Shown here: positions 62,921 through 64,000 of the stretch, piece by piece
How the letters are laid out: each line of letters starts with the position of its first letter
How positions within the stretch are numbered: position 1 is the first letter of the stretch
Assembly: GCA_014238945.1 (NCBI GenBank)
Contig: JABAAB010000089.1
Coordinates: forward strand, 20,492-84,491
Reading direction: 5' to 3'
DNA from: Lysobacterales bacterium
Lineage (GTDB): Bacteria; Pseudomonadota; Gammaproteobacteria; Xanthomonadales; SZUA-36
DNA: 64,000 bases
The notes under the pieces: model-generated
The model's input: only the letters and a program-made list of their open reading frames with translations
The model's database searches: none
What the model was told of the DNA's origin: nothing
Made by a program: the position numbers and the translations under genes

Positions 62921-63532
62921 ATGTACCAGGTTTACGGTGATATGTTATCCGGCAACTGCTACAAAGTAAAAATGCTGATGGGGTTTTTATCGATTGAGCA
63001 CGAATGGATACATGTGGACGTTCTCAAGCGTGAGCCCCGTACGGATGAATTCCGGAGTATGAATGCCAACGGCAAGATTCCCGTATTGAAAACACCGGGT
63101 GATCAATACCTGACCGAGTCGAATGCGATTTTGAATTACCTGGCACAGGGTACCCCGTTTCTGCCCGAACAACGGTTGGCTCGCGCAAAAGTGTTGCAGT
63201 GGCAATTTTTTGAGCAGTACAGTCACGAACCCTTTATCGCGGTGGCCCGCTATATCAATCAATTCCTGGGTCTGCCCGCTGGGCGTGAAGCGGAATATCG
63301 TGCCAAGCAGACCGGTGGCCACAAGGCACTGGCCATCATGGAGCAGCATCTCGGCCAGCAGCAATTCCTGGTGGGGAACACAGTCACCATTGCCGATATT
63401 AGTTTGTATGCTTATACACATGTCGCCGATGAAGGTGGATTCAATCTCGAGCCATACACTTCCCTGACGTCATGGATACGGCGTTTGGAGCAGCTGCCGG
63501 GTTATATCTCCATGGACCGGGCGAACGCATGA
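62921..63532 (+). CDS. Glutathione S-transferase
   Basis: A 203-residue two-domain GST. The N-terminal thioredoxin-like domain begins MYQVYGDMLSGNCYKVKMLM, with Ser10 of LSGNCYK as the likely catalytic residue. GKIPVLKTPGDQYLTESNAILNYLA (~49-73) holds the cis-Pro and the glutathione-binding ESNAI motif. The C-terminal helical domain contains FLVGNTVTIADISLYAYTH (~150-168). The ATG at 62921 has AGGGAG upstream, which decides against an earlier in-frame start. Confidence 0.9.
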   Translation: MYQVYGDMLSGNCYKVKMLMGFLSIEHEWIHVDVLKREPRTDEFRSMNANGKIPVLKTPGDQYLTESNAILNYLAQGTPFLPEQRLARAKVLQWQFFEQYSHEPFIAVARYINQFLGLPAGREAEYRAKQTGGHKALAIMEQHLGQQQFLVGNTVTIADISLYAYTHVADEGGFNLEPYTSLTSWIRRLEQLPGYISMDRANA

Positions 63533-63649
63533 CAAGCAGCTGAAGTCATTATGAGGTGATCCGAGTTTTCAAAAAAATATGACTCGAGTCGTGATTTACC
63601 AGTCCCGGTTATGTTCAAATAGCCAACAATTTCCTGGAGTGTGCGCATC

Positions 63650-64000
63650 ATGTCAGAAACAGCTGTTCCCGAGTACGCGAGGGCCGTGGTCATCGGTGGT
63701 GGAATCATCGGTTGTTCGGTGGCCTATCACCTGGCCGAGATGGGTTGCGAAGTTGTCCTGCTGGAGCGGGACCAACTGACTTCCGGCACAACCTGGCACG
63801 CCGCCGGTCTGATGACCACCTTCGGATCAGGTTCCGAGACGACCCTCAGTATCCGCCGCCATTCGATGGAGCTGTACAAACGCCTTGAGAAAGAAACAGG
63901 GCAGCAAACCGGCTTCAATCCGTGCGGCTTCATAGAGGTGGCGGCCGATGATGACCGTCTGGAAGAGTATCGCCGCATCGCAGCTTTCAATCGTTTGCAC
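63650..64000 (+). CDS. Sarcosine/dimethylglycine-dehydrogenase-like FAD enzyme (partial)
   Basis: Only the first 117 residues lie in the window. They begin MSETAVPEYARAVVIGGGIIG, an FAD Rossmann motif, followed by VVLLERDQLTSGTTWHAAGLM, where the TSGTTWHAAG motif is typical of dimethylglycine and sarcosine dehydrogenases. It likely continues with an aminomethyltransferase-like C-terminal domain beyond the edge. It probably oxidatively demethylates an N-methylated glycine. Confidence 0.85.
   Translation, partial: MSETAVPEYARAVVIGGGIIGCSVAYHLAEMGCEVVLLERDQLTSGTTWHAAGLMTTFGSGSETTLSIRRHSMELYKRLEKETGQQTGFNPCGFIEVAADDDRLEEYRRIAAFNRLH

Noticed and set aside
1..64000. tRNA, rRNA, CRISPR arrays or intact transposons
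   Set aside because: None seen on either strand by reading for cloverleaf ends, regular spaced repeats or transposase motifs.

Overview
The window reads as chromosomal DNA of a heterotrophic, probably marine gammaproteobacterium. The grounds are a sodium/solute symporter pair (DUF4212 plus VC_2705 type), a TRAP transporter, a sulfated-polysaccharide locus, sigma-54 promoters, a spermidine-dehydrogenase-like enzyme and a REP-type hairpin of the GGGGTCAGAGTA class. No rRNA, tRNA, CRISPR array, prophage or intact transposase was seen. The lineage cannot be fixed from the sequence alone.

Layout. (1) 1-13084 is mixed metabolism: a TPR-like protein, a histone-deacetylase-fold enzyme, proline iminopeptidase, a secreted TPR protein, a leftward three-gene set (DUF6868 membrane protein, TrpF-like protein, a chimeric ORF), a Tat-exported spermidine-dehydrogenase-like flavoprotein coupled to an odd enolase-superfamily protein, an internally deleted TolB-like protein, and the symporter pair. 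(2) 13085-18768 is a secreted HEWGH metallopeptidase of about 1,820 residues with five near-identical Ig-like modules, behind a clear sigma-54 promoter. (3) 18914-37083 is an exopolysaccharide locus. Leftward it carries SLBB export protein, Wzz-type copolymerase and a WecG/TagA-type glycosyltransferase fused to STAS domains. Rightward it carries GT4, GT2, Wzy-like polymerase, Wzx flippase, sulfotransferase, DUF6492 protein and FkbM methyltransferase. A GT-C enzyme, a Rieske oxygenase and a NUDIX hydrolase are embedded. Both arms begin at sigma-54 promoters. (4) 37275-45290 holds a Tat aminotransferase-fold protein, a small secreted protein, an SRPBCC/ArsR pair with a perfect 20-bp operator, a sterol-desaturase-family protein and a TRAP transporter. 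(5) 45753-64000 holds a sensor kinase, a complete Dpp-type ABC transporter, several FAD-dependent amine-oxidase-like genes, PdxH, a TetR regulator, a GST, and many broken genes.

Two themes stand out. First, three sigma-54 (-24/-12) promoters precede the metallopeptidase, the SLBB operon and the GT4 operon. Two of them share an upstream palindrome, TCGCAATTTGCGA-like, and it occurs twice 42 bp apart before the SLBB operon. This looks like an enhancer-binding-protein regulon joining polysaccharide production to a large secreted protease. Second, at least five ORFs look like products of internal deletions that removed the middle of a gene or joined two unrelated gene halves: DUF924/InlB-repeat, TolB-like minus its TPRs, amine oxidase/Ig-like, a hybrid kinase deleted twice, and phytoene-desaturase-like/NTF2-like. 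This is either real genome erosion or systematic mis-assembly, and long reads would settle it.
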